From Verrucomicrobiota bacterium (lineage in GTDB: Bacteria > Verrucomicrobiota > Verrucomicrobiia > Verrucomicrobiales > DEV007), in the NCBI GenBank assembly GCA_963205275.1, contig CAUJIH010000103.1:62001-126000 (forward strand): 64,000 nt of DNA. The letters run 5' to 3'. A program made the position numbers and the translations under genes. The notes under the pieces were generated by a model. That model was not told the origin of the DNA. It did not search any database and saw only the letters and a program-made list of their open reading frames with translations. Each line of letters opens with the position of its first letter. The first letter of the stretch is position 1. Shown here piece by piece: positions 16,570 to 26,577 of this stretch.

Positions 16570-19500
16570 TCACTGATGAAGTTTCGCGAGAAGATCATCC
16601 GTCGCAACCGAATCCCCCTTCTTCACTAAAATCTCCTCCACCACTCCGTCGCTACTCGCTGAGATAGTGGTCAGCATCTTCATCGCCTCGATCGTGAGGA
16701 GAGGATCCCCGGACTTCACCCGAGTGCCGATACCGACCACGACATCCGTGACCATTCCAGGCATGGGCGCTACAGCCTGCATTGGATCATTGATATCACC
16801 TTTTGGCTTCGAGATCGCATCCTTCGCCGCCAGCGAACGATCGAGCACCAGAGCCTCGCGCGGCATCCCGTTGAATTCGAAGAAGATCGTACGATGTCCC
16901 GTGTCATCCGCCTCGCCGATACCGATGAGCTTGATGAAGAGCAGTTTCCCGTCGTCGATCCATACCTCGATCTCTTCACCGACGCTGAGTCCATAAAAGA
17001 AGGCGGTCGTGGGCAGTCCTGTAACCTTTCCATAGGTAGATACGAACTTCTCGAAATCGGGAAAGACCGCAGGATACATCAGATGACTGTAGAGATCGTC
17101 GTCGCTGATCTCCCGTCCATGCGTCTTCACCAGCTCTGCACGCTTCTCCTCCAGATCGACCGGAGTTGCGAGTTCTCCCGGTCGCTTCGTCGTGGGCACG
17201 CGATCCCCCAACACGATGCGCTGCACCTCCGCTGGCCATCCGCCGTCGGGCTGCCCCAGTCCGCCGGAGAGCATGTCGATCACTGACTCCGGAAAGTCCT
17301 GCGATCCAGGGGCCAACTGTGTCACATCCTGGGGACGAATGCCGCGAGTGACCAAATACATGCACATGTCACCCACCACTTTCGAACTGGGAGTCACCTT
17401 GATGATATCTCCGAAGAGCTGGTTCACCTCTGCATAGGTGCGCGCGATATCGCGCCACCGGTCCCCCAGTCCCATCGCGTTCGCTTGCTCCTTCAAATTC
17501 GTGAACTGCCCCCCAGGCATTTCGTGGAAGTACACCTCCGCCGATCCGGAGCGAGGGGCGGTATTGAAGGGTTTGTAAAACTCGAGAACTTCCTCCCAAT
17601 AATCGGACATCTCATTCAGCGCGTCGAAGTTGAGCCCTGGATCGCGTTCGTGACCGGACAGAGCCGCACAGACCGAGTTCAAGTTCGGCTGACTCGTCGA
17701 GCCAGACATCGAGGCCAGCGCCAGATCGACGATATCCACCCCGGCCTCCGCTGCGGACAGGATGGAGGCCGCATTGATCCCCGAACTGTCATGCGTGTGA
17801 AAGTGAATGGGCAGACCGATTTCTTCGCGCAGAGCTGTGAAGAGCTTTCTCGCAGCGAAGGGGCGACAGAGACCCGCCATATCCTTGATACACAGGATAT
17901 GTGCACCCATTTTCTCCAATTCCTTCGCCTTGGCCACGTAGTATTGCAGGGAAAACTTGTCCCGCTTCGGATCATTAATATCTCCAGTGTAACAAATCGC
18001 CGCTTCGCAGACCGCGTAGGGTTGCGCCCGAACCGCTTCCATCGCGACCTTCATGTTCGGGAGGTAGTTCAGCGAGTCGAAAATCCGGAAGATATCCATC
18101 CCTGACTCCGCCGCATGTTTGACGAAGCCAGCCACTACATTGTCCGGATAATTGGAATAGCCCACCGCATTCGATCCACGGAAAAGCATCTGAAAACAGA
18201 TGTTGGGAATCGCCTCTCGCAGGCTGCGCAATCGATCCCAAGGCGACTCTTTGAGAAAGCGCATCGCTGCATCAAAGGTCGCTCCACCCCACATTTCTAG
18301 ACTGAAGAGATTCGGCGTCCGACGGGCGACAGCGGGAGCGACATTGAGCATGTCCGCCGTGCGCATCCGTGTCGCGATCAACGACTGATGGGCATCCCGC
18401 ATGGTGGTATCCGTGATCAGAAGAGGTTTCTTTTCTCGAATCCACGCAGAAAATCGCTCTGGCCCGATCTCTCTCAGCAGATCGCGAGATCCACGCGGAA
18501 GCTCCGTCTTTCGATCATACGTAGGGGCATGAGCACGAGGCAGAACCCCTGAAGGACGATAGCCCTTGGTCGTGGGATTGCCATTCACAGTGACGTCACT
18601 CAGATAATTGAGCAGCTTCGTCGCACGGTCTTTCCGAGGCTTAAACTTAAACAGATCCGGCGTTGTATCGATCAGGCGGGTCGTAGCATCTCCAGCTCGG
18701 AAAGTCGGGTCCACGACAAGATTCTCTAGGAAAGGGATGTTCGTTTTGACTCCACGAATTCGAAACTCCCGCAGAGCGCGATGCAACCTCTGAAGAACGA
18801 TGTCGAAGCGAGAACCATAGGCCGTCAGCTTCACCAGCATCGAGTCGTAGTAGGGAGTAATCACCGACCCCGCATCTCCCGCTCCCGCATCCAGACGGAT
18901 GCCGAATCCTGCAGCGGAACGGTAATTCAGAATTCTGCCATAATCGGGCGCGAACCCGTGCGCCGGATCCTCTGTCGTGATTCGCGCCTGAACTGCGTAG
19001 CCGTTCCGCGGAATCTCTTCCTGCGCGGGAATATCGATTTCATGGCTAAAAAGCGAATGTCCTTGGGCGACTAGAATCTGAGAGCGCACTAGGTCGATGC
19101 CGGTGATGAGTTCCGTCACCGTATGTTCCACCTGAATCCGAGGATTCATTTCGATGAAGAACCAGTCCTTCGTATCGACGTCGTAGAGGAACTCGATCGT
19201 CCCGGCGTTATTATATTCGATCTGCTTCGCCAAAGTGACAGCGGCCTCGCAGAGTTCACGCCTCACATCTTCATCAAGATTTACAGAGGGCGCGATCTCG
19301 ATCACTTTCTGGTGACGACGCTGAACCGAGCAATCGCGCTCGAAGAGATGGACGATATTTCCGTGCTTATCACCTAGGATTTGCACCTCGATATGCTTCG
19401 CACGCGAGACAAATCGTTCAAGAAAAACCGCCGGATTGCCGAAGGCGTTCTCCGCCTCTGTTTGCGCCTGATCCAATAAGCTGTCGAGATCTTCCTCGCG

Positions 19501-20049
19501 CTGAACGACTCGCATCCCGCGACCACCACCACCGTAGGCAGCCTTGACAATCAAAGGAAACCCGATTTCACGCGCAGCCTTCAGCGCCTCCGCTCGATCA
19601 GACACCGGATGCTCCGTACCTGGCAGAGTTGGCACCTTCGCCTTCGCAGCCAATGCCCGAGCGGAAACCTTGTCTCCCATAGCATCCAGCATCTCTGGAT
19701 CGGGACCGACGAATTTGATGCCTGCCTCGCGACAGGCACGAGCGAAATCCGCGTTCTCTGAGAGAAAGCCGTATCCAGGGTGAATCAGCGTGACACCTTT
19801 CTCACGAGCGAGACTGATGATGCCCTCGATGTCGAGGTAAGCACCCACCGGACCTTTTTCCTGCCGGAGACGATATGCCTCATCCGCTTTAAAACGATGA
19901 CGCGAGAAGCGATCCTCCTCTGCATAAATCGCGACCGTGCGCAGTCCTAACTCGGTAGCAGCACGAAAAATCCGGATGGCGATTTCGCCCCGGTTCACAG
20001 CCATCAATTTTTCTGGGCGATCAACTCCCTGGTTCTCGGATTCAGACAT
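16570..20049 (-). CDS. pyc: Pyruvate carboxylase
   Basis: Carboxylates pyruvate to oxaloacetate (anaplerosis). The 1159-residue single chain has all three parts in order: biotin carboxylase (KLMAVNRGEIAIRIFRA, Gly-rich loop GGGGRGMRVV, EMNPRIQVEHTVTE), carboxyltransferase (DTTMRDAHQSLIATRMRT, HFHTHDSSG) and biotin carrier (EAMKM, biotinyl Lys about 1124). The frame is open 23 codons further upstream. ATG 20049 gives the usual family N-terminus and lies 9 bases from a TATAGT box. Confidence 0.95.
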   Translation of the reverse strand: MSESENQGVDRPEKLMAVNRGEIAIRIFRAATELGLRTVAIYAEEDRFSRHRFKADEAYRLRQEKGPVGAYLDIEGIISLAREKGVTLIHPGYGFLSENADFARACREAGIKFVGPDPEMLDAMGDKVSARALAAKAKVPTLPGTEHPVSDRAEALKAAREIGFPLIVKAAYGGGGRGMRVVQREEDLDSLLDQAQTEAENAFGNPAVFLERFVSRAKHIEVQILGDKHGNIVHLFERDCSVQRRHQKVIEIAPSVNLDEDVRRELCEAAVTLAKQIEYNNAGTIEFLYDVDTKDWFFIEMNPRIQVEHTVTELITGIDLVRSQILVAQGHSLFSHEIDIPAQEEIPRNGYAVQARITTEDPAHGFAPDYGRILNYRSAAGFGIRLDAGAGDAGSVITPYYDSMLVKLTAYGSRFDIVLQRLHRALREFRIRGVKTNIPFLENLVVDPTFRAGDATTRLIDTTPDLFKFKPRKDRATKLLNYLSDVTVNGNPTTKGYRPSGVLPRAHAPTYDRKTELPRGSRDLLREIGPERFSAWIREKKPLLITDTTMRDAHQSLIATRMRTADMLNVAPAVARRTPNLFSLEMWGGATFDAAMRFLKESPWDRLRSLREAIPNICFQMLFRGSNAVGYSNYPDNVVAGFVKHAAESGMDIFRIFDSLNYLPNMKVAMEAVRAQPYAVCEAAICYTGDINDPKRDKFSLQYYVAKAKELEKMGAHILCIKDMAGLCRPFAARKLFTALREEIGLPIHFHTHDSSGINAASILSAAEAGVDIVDLALASMSGSTSQPNLNSVCAALSGHERDPGLNFDALNEMSDYWEEVLEFYKPFNTAPRSGSAEVYFHEMPGGQFTNLKEQANAMGLGDRWRDIARTYAEVNQLFGDIIKVTPSSKVVGDMCMYLVTRGIRPQDVTQLAPGSQDFPESVIDMLSGGLGQPDGGWPAEVQRIVLGDRVPTTKRPGELATPVDLEEKRAELVKTHGREISDDDLYSHLMYPAVFPDFEKFVSTYGKVTGLPTTAFFYGLSVGEEIEVWIDDGKLLFIKLIGIGEADDTGHRTIFFEFNGMPREALVLDRSLAAKDAISKPKGDINDPMQAVAPMPGMVTDVVVGIGTRVKSGDPLLTIEAMKMLTTISASSDGVVEEILVKKGDSVATDDLLAKLHQ

Positions 20050-20058
20050 TGGGCGGGA

Positions 20059-20064
20059 ACTATA
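20059..20064 (-). promoter_or_regulatory. -10-like box before pyc
   Basis: TATAGT (5 of 6 consensus) on the minus strand, 9 bases from the chosen ATG at 20049. The -35 region is weak. The position supports the internal start and suggests a leaderless message. Confidence 0.35.
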
Positions 20065-20262
20065 GGGCAGCTTCCACAACCTTGAAGCAAAAATTCGGGA
20101 AATAACGCCGGAAACCAAGAAATCGAATCAAGAGGGCACGAGATTCGCAGACGTGCTTTGTTACAGGGAAACAAATTTCGGGCTGATGAATGCACTTTTC
20201 ACCACCCTGCCGCCTCCACATCCCTGGGAGAGCGACTTCTATTTTGAATTTCCGAGTCGAAA

Positions 20263-20685
20263 TCAGCCAAAAATCTCGCTGTCTGAAAAGAATCGGCGCA
20301 CTTCGATCTCACCATTCTCTGGCGAATCGGAAGCATGACAGACATTGACCATCATATCCTGGCCAAAGTCGCCGCGAATGGTGCCGGGGGCGGCCTCTTT
20401 TGAATTAGTCGGCCCGAGCATCGCACGAACTTTCGTTACCACGTCATCTCCCTCCAGAATCAGCGCCACCACCGGAGAGGACTGCATGAAGGCGACGATC
20501 TCAGGGAAGAAAGGTTTATCGGCCACATGACTGTAGTGCTCGGCAAGTAAGCGATCAGAGAGACACATCATTTTCGCCCCTAGAATCGCGAATCCAGCTT
20601 TTTCGAAGCGTGCGATCACCTCGCCGCAATGGGCGTTCTTGACACAATCGGGTTTGAGAAGAATAAGGGTACGTTCTGTGGACAT
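20263..20685 (-). CDS. ndk: Nucleoside diphosphate kinase
   Basis: Transfers phosphate from ATP to nucleoside diphosphates through a phospho-histidine. At 140 residues it has normal length. It shows RTLILLKPDCVKN at the start, GPTNSKEAAPGTIRGDFG, and the active-site NVCHASDS with H117 as the catalytic histidine. Transcribed alone downstream of the TIGR00266-gene region, with a TATTTT-like box about 22 bases upstream. Confidence 0.96.
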   Translation of the reverse strand: MSTERTLILLKPDCVKNAHCGEVIARFEKAGFAILGAKMMCLSDRLLAEHYSHVADKPFFPEIVAFMQSSPVVALILEGDDVVTKVRAMLGPTNSKEAAPGTIRGDFGQDMMVNVCHASDSPENGEIEVRRFFSDSEIFG

Positions 20686-20830
20686 AACTTGAGGAAGTTT
20701 TTGGTAAAATAGATGCCTACCTGTAGCCAGATCAGCGCCGATGGAAAGGGGAAACTTGGGAATCGTGACAAAACCTGTCTGGACTACTCTTCATCCTGCC
20801 TAGACGTAACAACGGTCCCTATAGTGTGAT

Positions 20831-20843
20831 AGTGCGTCGCACT
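20831..20843. promoter_or_regulatory. Perfect palindrome upstream of the TIGR00266 gene
   Basis: AGTGCG-T-CGCACT is a perfect 13-base palindrome in the 286-base divergent gap between ndk and the TIGR00266-family gene. It could be an operator for either gene. No regulator gene is adjacent. Confidence 0.3.
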
Positions 20844-20971
20844 TGTCAGAATCGTAGGGAATCACATCGGACTTGAAAGAAAAGTATGTTCATCCTTCAC
20901 GCTTTATGCTTTCATTTCTCTCGATTTTCGCATCTCGTATCTGTCTGAATCAATTCATCAATCAATCTCTC

Positions 20972-21976
20972 ATGAAAACGTGGCACTACACAGACGCAGC
21001 CAACCAACCAGTCCAAGTCTCTGAAGAAAGTCTCCCCGATCTGATTCGTGCAGGCACGATTTCTCGACAAACCCGGATTTGGTCAACCGGGATGGCAAAC
21101 TGGATGCCTATCGACCAAGTTTTACCGCAGCTTTTTTCCGGTATGCCGCCGGCTTTCCCTATTCAAGGCGGCGCTCCAGCGGGAGGGCGGTGTCACGAGA
21201 TCAATGTCGAGATCTTCGGTGATGACATGCAGATTGTCGAGGTGGAACTCGATCCCAATGAGACAGTGATCGCGGAAGCGGGCGCGATGAACTACATGGA
21301 GGAGAATATCGCCTTCGTCACCAAGATGGGAGACGGATCGAATCCCAACGAGGGATTCATGGGCAAGTTAATGGCTGTCGGAAAGCGTGTCCTCACGGGA
21401 GAATCGGTTTTTCTGACTCACTTCACCAATACTGCTCCGTCTGGAAAGCGTCGCGTTGCCTTCGCCGCTCCCTTTCCCGGAAAGATCGTAGAGGTCAATT
21501 TGGCTAAGCTGGGGGGGGAAATCACTTGTCAGAGAGACGCCTTTCTTTGTGCTGCCTTCGGTACGCAGGTAACGATCACCTTCACGAAGCGCCTCGGAAG
21601 CGGATTCTTCGGTGGGGAAGGCTTCATTTTGGAAAAGCTGAAGGGTGATGGAATCGTCTGCCTTCATGCCGGCGGAACGATCATTCAGCGCGAACTGAAG
21701 GGCGATGCGCTCTTGGTGGATACGGGCTGTCTTGTCGCCTTTTCTCCTGGGGTTAATTATGACATCCAGCGAGCAGGCAGTCTGAAATCGATGTTCTTCG
21801 GTGGAGAGGGTCTCTTCCTAGCGAAGCTGAGCGGATACGGTCACGTCTGGCTGCAAAGCCTCCCCTTCTCACGTCTCGCAGATCGCATCATCAAAGCGGC
21901 ACCCTCTGCCGGGGGCACTCAGCAAGGGGAGGGCAGCGTGCTCGGGGGAATCGGTCGCATGCTCAGCGGTGACTGA
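20972..21976 (+). CDS. GYF_2 plus TIGR00266 (AIM24-like) protein
   Basis: 334 residues from ATG 20972. Residues 1-50 are a GYF_2/DUF4339 domain ([25 protein letters not shown], then [17 protein letters not shown]). Residues about 65-315 are the TIGR00266/AIM24 double-beta domain, with [20 protein letters not shown] and Gly-rich repeats [17 protein letters not shown] and [17 protein letters not shown]. The biochemical role of this family is not established. The open frame runs 33 codons upstream, but the GYF_2 domain begins precisely at this Met. Confidence 0.85.
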   Translation: MKTWHYTDAANQPVQVSEESLPDLIRAGTISRQTRIWSTGMANWMPIDQVLPQLFSGMPPAFPIQGGAPAGGRCHEINVEIFGDDMQIVEVELDPNETVIAEAGAMNYMEENIAFVTKMGDGSNPNEGFMGKLMAVGKRVLTGESVFLTHFTNTAPSGKRRVAFAAPFPGKIVEVNLAKLGGEITCQRDAFLCAAFGTQVTITFTKRLGSGFFGGEGFILEKLKGDGIVCLHAGGTIIQRELKGDALLVDTGCLVAFSPGVNYDIQRAGSLKSMFFGGEGLFLAKLSGYGHVWLQSLPFSRLADRIIKAAPSAGGTQQGEGSVLGGIGRMLSGD

Positions 21977-21995
21977 TATAGCGCGACCTTACTTT

Positions 21996-23150
21996 TCAGC
22001 GTCCGCCCGCAGTGATCGTCACTCCTGCAGAGCCTGTGGCTCCCAGTGCTCCCAAGCCCTCCTGTACGGCAATGGCTTGGGCTGCGGTGATCAGGACGGC
22101 TTCGGCGTAATCCTCGAGCTTGCTCCAAGGGCTGCGCGGCACCCAGACGATATCTCCGCCCTCTAGTCTCAGATCCGCTTCTTGCCCTTTCAAGATCGAG
22201 CGTAGATTCACCACGGCTACCTGCGGACGCAGGGTTCCTCCGCGCAGGATGAGCACCTTCGTCACGATGGCCTCCATCTGTGGACCTCCGGCGGCAGCAA
22301 CAGCCGAGACGAGAGTGGCTCCTTTCTCAAAATACACCGGACCCGGCTTATTCACATGACCCAGTACGTAGCAGGATCTCGTGGTGAGTGAAGGTAGGAA
22401 AATGTAGTCCCCGCTACGTACATAGACGTTCTGTGACATGTCTCCTTGCTCGACTAGGCGCGAGAAGTCCACGGGAATCAGGTCTCCGTTGCGGATGAGA
22501 ATCGCTCGCTCAAGGTCTGCGGCTTCAGGATTATTCACCTCGTTACTCTCCGTATGTGCGAGAAGACCTCCCCCTTCCGATAGTGCGGCGATCAGAGTAG
22601 TCGGCTTGGTGATCGGGTAGGCACCTGGCTTCTGCACCTGTCCCAACATCCAGAAGCGTTGACTGTCCGCCTTCGCCACATTCACCGTCACGACAGGCTG
22701 AACGTAATCTTTTTCGAGCGCCTTTGAAAGCAGGGTGGAAATCTCAGTGATCGTTTTTCCACGCACATCAATGCCCTTTGCCACGTCATAATAGAGCATC
22801 CCATCTGGCATCACTTTGGTCCGGGTGCGTGTGTCCTTCATCTCAGCGACCTCGATGTCTAACTCATCTCCGGGGCCGACGCGATAGGGACCAGAGGGCG
22901 GCTGTAGAAGGGAGCGATCCAGTTTTTTTCGGACTTTGAGTTTCTCGAATTTTGGATCCTTCGGAATGCGCTGGAGCGCCTCCTCAGCCGTCATGGCTGG
23001 ATTGACTGCATCAAAGTTCGCATTATAGGCGAAATCGTCTGGAGTCCGGAATTCTCGATCCGCCTGCTTCAGATGGATGCATGACGAAAGCATCAGCACT
23101 GCGAACGCAAGCATCGCAGAGCGGAAGCAGTCAGTGAAAAGAGAGCGCAT
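21996..23150 (-). CDS. Polysaccharide export lipoprotein (Wza-like, SLBB)
   Basis: 384 residues: lipoprotein signal with lipobox LSSC (C24), a Poly_export domain (YRVGPGDELDIEVAEMKD), and two SLBB beta-grasp domains (FWMLGQVQKPGAYPI and CYVLGHVNKPGPVYF). The C-terminus has a helix-like segment and a Gly-rich end. It should form the outer-membrane exit for capsule or exopolysaccharide. It is second in an operon with a paralogous SLBB gene 25 bases upstream. No glycosyltransferases, Wzc or polymerase are in the window. Confidence 0.85.
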   Translation of the reverse strand: MRSLFTDCFRSAMLAFAVLMLSSCIHLKQADREFRTPDDFAYNANFDAVNPAMTAEEALQRIPKDPKFEKLKVRKKLDRSLLQPPSGPYRVGPGDELDIEVAEMKDTRTRTKVMPDGMLYYDVAKGIDVRGKTITEISTLLSKALEKDYVQPVVTVNVAKADSQRFWMLGQVQKPGAYPITKPTTLIAALSEGGGLLAHTESNEVNNPEAADLERAILIRNGDLIPVDFSRLVEQGDMSQNVYVRSGDYIFLPSLTTRSCYVLGHVNKPGPVYFEKGATLVSAVAAAGGPQMEAIVTKVLILRGGTLRPQVAVVNLRSILKGQEADLRLEGGDIVWVPRSPWSKLEDYAEAVLITAAQAIAVQEGLGALGATGSAGVTITAGGR

Positions 23151-23175
23151 GGGATGAATCTGGCGGCTGGGATGA

Positions 23176-24255
23176 TCAGTCTTTCTTATTTCCGCCTCCG
23201 CCCAAGATCGGGTTGTAAGATTGGTTCATCGTCTCGGCTGTCACCGTCTGCATGAAGGTGATGATCGCGTTGTCCAAGGCGCGTTCCACTAAATTAAAGG
23301 GGTGTCGACTCACGAAGATAATATCGCGAGTCTGCAGAGGAATGTCTGCCTCTCGGCCTTCCAAGATCGCCTTCACGTTGGCGATCTGAGTCGTGGGATG
23401 GTGAATGCTGCCACGCACGAGCAAGACATGAGTGCGATAGGCAGCATCGGTGAATCCTCCCGCTTCCGCGATGGCCTTGACTAGAGTCAGCTTCACCGGC
23501 ATACGACGGCGTCCCGCCTCCTGCACCTCTCCGATCACATAAATTTCGTTTTCTAGGTTTGAGGCGACATAAATATAGTCATCCGGCTCAAGAAAAGCGT
23601 TTTGACTGAAGTCCCCTTCGTAATACAGACGAGCCAAATCCACGTTCAGCTTGCGCCCCTTCCGTGCGACGAAGGATCGCTCGAAGTCGGCCAACTCGAA
23701 GGCAGAATTTCGGACGGTTCCGATCTGGACGCCCTCGGCCAGAGAAATTGCTTCAAGCACTGTCGTCGGACGGTCTAGTACGTAACTACCTGGCTTGCGC
23801 ACGCGTCCGATGATCGCGAATTCTTTGCTCGCGACGGCAGACGGGGTAATGATCACCTTGACATTCTTCTGATACTTCGAAAGAGCTTCTTCAATCCGTG
23901 ATCGCAACTGATCCAGCGTGAGTCCATCCGCTCGGACTGCGACGGCCTGAAGGTAACTGACCGTACCATCCGGTGCGATCTGGACATTCTCCCGAGCCAG
24001 ATCTGCACGGTCGTAAACAGAGAAATTTAGCGTATCTCCTGGCCCCAAAGTATATCTGGTCTGCCAAGCGGGAGTCTTGACCGGAGTGACTCGCGGTTCC
24101 TCTACTGGGGCCTGAACGGGCGGGACATCCTTCAGTTCGATCCAGTAATCAGTCGCTCGCTCCTTGACTGGCCTCGCCCAAGCACGCGGCTCCTGCCCGC
24201 CTAGAAACAGCGGTAGGGAGACAGTCGCGATGACGACGAGGAGAGCCAAACGCAT
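23176..24255 (-). CDS. Polysaccharide export protein (SLBB), paralogue
   Basis: 359 residues with a cleavable signal (LALLVVIATVSLPLFLGG). It has a Poly_export domain (YTLGPGDTLNFSVYDRADLA) and SLBB domains (FAIIGRVRKPGSYVL and IYVIGEVQEAGRRRM). Unlike its downstream neighbour it has no lipobox Cys. Both end with the QTRDIIFVSRHP or GGDIVWVPRSP motif, so they arose by duplication. They may form a hetero-oligomeric channel or act with different partners. A strong promoter lies about 47 bases upstream. Confidence 0.85.
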   Translation of the reverse strand: MRLALLVVIATVSLPLFLGGQEPRAWARPVKERATDYWIELKDVPPVQAPVEEPRVTPVKTPAWQTRYTLGPGDTLNFSVYDRADLARENVQIAPDGTVSYLQAVAVRADGLTLDQLRSRIEEALSKYQKNVKVIITPSAVASKEFAIIGRVRKPGSYVLDRPTTVLEAISLAEGVQIGTVRNSAFELADFERSFVARKGRKLNVDLARLYYEGDFSQNAFLEPDDYIYVASNLENEIYVIGEVQEAGRRRMPVKLTLVKAIAEAGGFTDAAYRTHVLLVRGSIHHPTTQIANVKAILEGREADIPLQTRDIIFVSRHPFNLVERALDNAIITFMQTVTAETMNQSYNPILGGGGNKKD

Positions 24256-24301
24256 AAATTGAGATAAAAAAGAAAATTGGAAGAAATAGAAATTTCACAT
24301 C

Positions 24302-24331
24302 ATTATAACATTTATAATAAACAAATGTAAA
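24302..24331 (-). promoter_or_regulatory. Strong sigma-70 promoter for the export operon
   Basis: On the minus strand TTTACA (24326-24331), an 18-base AT-rich spacer and a perfect TATAAT (24302-24307). The predicted transcript starts near 24295, giving a leader of about 40 bases before the ATG at 24255. The surrounding 24256-24350 is strikingly AT-rich. Confidence 0.6.
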
Positions 24332-24491
24332 TTATTTTATCTGAAATTTGACCATCGCTTCCTTCTGCTCTCCTGTTGCAACCAATGAATCTGCGTTGAG
24401 TCCATCTGTTCGGAGTCATCTTTTCGGGTGCGATTTTCCTTTTTCTTGGTAAGATCGAATTAGACTGCTCACTAGACAGTCATCATTCCCG

Positions 24492-25904
24492 ATGCCGGAG
24501 CCGAGACTCGATTCATCGCCCTCTTTGCTACATCAGCAATCGCTTACACATCAAATGCAGGAAAGTCTGCATTTGCTTCAGGTGCCCGCTCAGGAACTAC
24601 GGCAACTGATCCGTCAGGAACTAACCCAGAATCCCGCGCTCGAAGAGGATCTATCTCCGTCCTCACTCGAAGAAGTTCTCTCATCCTCCAGCGTGGATGA
24701 GTTCAACCCGGATATCTCCGAATTGTCCCGCATGAATGAGGAGTGGAATGATTACTATGCACAATCTGATCTCGACAATTCCTCTCCCAGCGAGGCGAAC
24801 CGCACTCATCAGTGGGTTTTGGATTCGCTGACAGAACCCGTCACTCTCCGCGAACATCTGATGGAGCAGTTATCATTCGTTGACCTGCCACAGGTTCTGT
24901 CTGAACTCGTAGCAAATCTGATCGACAGTCTGAATGACGATGGATTTCTCACGACGAATCTCGCGTCCCTATGCGAAGAACTCGGAGGCAGCGAAGAGAA
25001 CTGGGAGGCGGCGCTGCAACATCTCCGCAGCTTCGATCCCGCTGGAATCGGAGCGACTGACCTACGCGATTGCCTGCTCCTCCAGCTCAGCCACATGGGG
25101 CAAACTGGTAGCTTGGCATGGCGAATCGTCGATCAATGCCTAGCCGACCTGGGCAGGAGACGCTATCAGCAGATCGCAACAGATCTCGATGTATCCGTCG
25201 CTCAGGTTGCTGTGGCAGCTGAATCCATCTCCAAGCTCGATCCCCATCCAGGCAGGAGCTTCAGTTCCACTCCCGGAGCGGCCTACGTCATCCCGGATGT
25301 GATTGTAGAAAAGGAAGGAGACGCTTGGGCGGTGACGATGAATGATAGGGAAATTCCCCATCTTCGGATCAGTAATTCATGCAAAGACCTGATCGCTGAA
25401 GATATGGGGCGCGAAGAAAAGTCCTACGTACGTGAGAAAATCCGAGGCGGAAAAGCTTTTATTCGCGCGATTCAGCAGCGACAGGAAACAATTCTTCGAA
25501 TTTCCAAGGAGATCGTAGCGCGGCAGGACGCTTTTTTTCGATCCGGCCCTTCCGCTTTGAGGCCACTAAATATGGCAGCAATCGCCCAGGCGATTGGAGT
25601 CCATAAAACCACGGTGAGCCGTGCCGTCTCAGGCAAATTCATTGAAACTCCCCACGGAATATTTGAATTGAAGTATTTTTTTGCTTCGGGATATGAGACC
25701 GCAGAAGGGGGATCCCTCAGCAGCACGAGCGTGAAGAAGCATCTGTTAGAGCTCATTGAATCCGAGGATCCCCAGACACCACTCAGCGATCAGGATTTAG
25801 TAGAAGTATTCGCGAAGAGTGGGATTCCGATTGCACGAAGGACAATTGCAAAGTATCGAGAAGAGTTGCATATTCTTCCCAGTCACCAGCGTCGGAGTCG
25901 GTAA
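24492..25904 (+). CDS. rpoN: RNA polymerase sigma-54 factor
   Basis: 470 residues with all RpoN regions. The N-terminal activator-interacting region is Gln/Leu-rich (LLHQQSLTHQMQESLHLLQVPAQELRQLI). The core-binding middle follows. The DNA-binding part includes an HTH (MAAIAQAIGVHKTTVSRAVSGK) and the diagnostic RpoN box ARRTIAKYRE at 448-457. It directs RNA polymerase to -24/-12 promoters with an AAA+ activator. No activator gene and no clear -24/-12 site were found in the window. Confidence 0.97.
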   Translation: MPEPRLDSSPSLLHQQSLTHQMQESLHLLQVPAQELRQLIRQELTQNPALEEDLSPSSLEEVLSSSSVDEFNPDISELSRMNEEWNDYYAQSDLDNSSPSEANRTHQWVLDSLTEPVTLREHLMEQLSFVDLPQVLSELVANLIDSLNDDGFLTTNLASLCEELGGSEENWEAALQHLRSFDPAGIGATDLRDCLLLQLSHMGQTGSLAWRIVDQCLADLGRRRYQQIATDLDVSVAQVAVAAESISKLDPHPGRSFSSTPGAAYVIPDVIVEKEGDAWAVTMNDREIPHLRISNSCKDLIAEDMGREEKSYVREKIRGGKAFIRAIQQRQETILRISKEIVARQDAFFRSGPSALRPLNMAAIAQAIGVHKTTVSRAVSGKFIETPHGIFELKYFFASGYETAEGGSLSSTSVKKHLLELIESEDPQTPLSDQDLVEVFAKSGIPIARRTIAKYREELHILPSHQRRSR

Positions 25905-25987
25905 CCGCGTGACAGATCCCGAATCTCCTACGCACTGCGTGGCCGCAATTTGACTCATGGAGGAGCGATTCCTGCTTTCTCTATCCT

Positions 25988-26016
25988 TTGAAGAAATTGC
26001 TTCAAAATTCTTAAAT
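25988..26016 (+). promoter_or_regulatory. infA promoter overlapping an inverted repeat
   Basis: TTGAAG (25988-25993), a 17-base spacer and TTAAAT (26011-26016) make a moderate sigma-70 promoter. The -35 box lies in the inverted repeat TTTGAAG-N6-CTTCAAA (25987-26006), a possible operator. The predicted leader to the ATG at 26047 is about 24 bases. Confidence 0.4.
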
Positions 26017-26046
26017 TTGGACGAAAGTCCTCACCTCTCAGCGATT

Positions 26047-26457
26047 ATGGAGAACGACGATACGGTAGAACTCGAAGGCACGATCCACACTGTACTCCCC
26101 GGCACGATGTTCCGGGTAGAGTTGCCAGGCGGACATCTCGTTCTCGCTCACATTTCCGGGAAGATGCGCAAGCGCTTCATTCGTCTAGTGACTGGAGACC
26201 GGGTTAAAATCGAAATGTCTCCCTATGACACGGAGAAGGCTCGTATCGTTTACCGGATGGATTCTCACAGTCCTCGCCCGTTCAACACCGGAAAAAGGCA
26301 GTCTCCGCGCAGTATGGCTCGCCCTGGGCAACCGAAAAAACGTGCGAAACCCAATCCGACGCCTCGCCGAACTTCCGGAGGTGCAGGCGGAGCCGGGAAC
26401 AAAAGCGGTGGTAGTGGTCCAAGGAGCACGGGTCCGAGAACTGGCGGACCGAAGTAA
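26047..26457 (+). CDS. infA: Translation initiation factor IF-1 with basic C-terminal tail
   Basis: Residues 1-72 are a complete IF-1 OB-fold ([66 protein letters not shown]). IF-1 occupies the ribosomal A site during initiation. Here it continues for about 64 more residues rich in Pro, Gly, Arg and Ser. The frame is open 30 codons upstream, but the promoter and the domain start support ATG 26047. The tail may bind rRNA; that is inference. Ordinary IF-1 is about 72 residues. Confidence 0.92.
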   Translation: MENDDTVELEGTIHTVLPGTMFRVELPGGHLVLAHISGKMRKRFIRLVTGDRVKIEMSPYDTEKARIVYRMDSHSPRPFNTGKRQSPRSMARPGQPKKRAKPNPTPRRTSGGAGGAGNKSGGSGPRSTGPRTGGPK

Positions 26458-26577
26458 GCTCCTCGTTTCGCCGTAGGCTGTGTCAATTTCAGGAGCGCAG
26501 GAAGGAGACAGAATTCTTTCTTGTGCTGTGTGTGTTCTTCGCGAGAGTAACCCACTTTTTCGGTTAACCTCTCTCCC

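Noticed and set aside
24256-24491. Sigma-54 (-24/-12) promoter near rpoN
   Set aside because: No TGGCAC-N5-TTGCA-like site was found in the gap or elsewhere in the upstream regions read.
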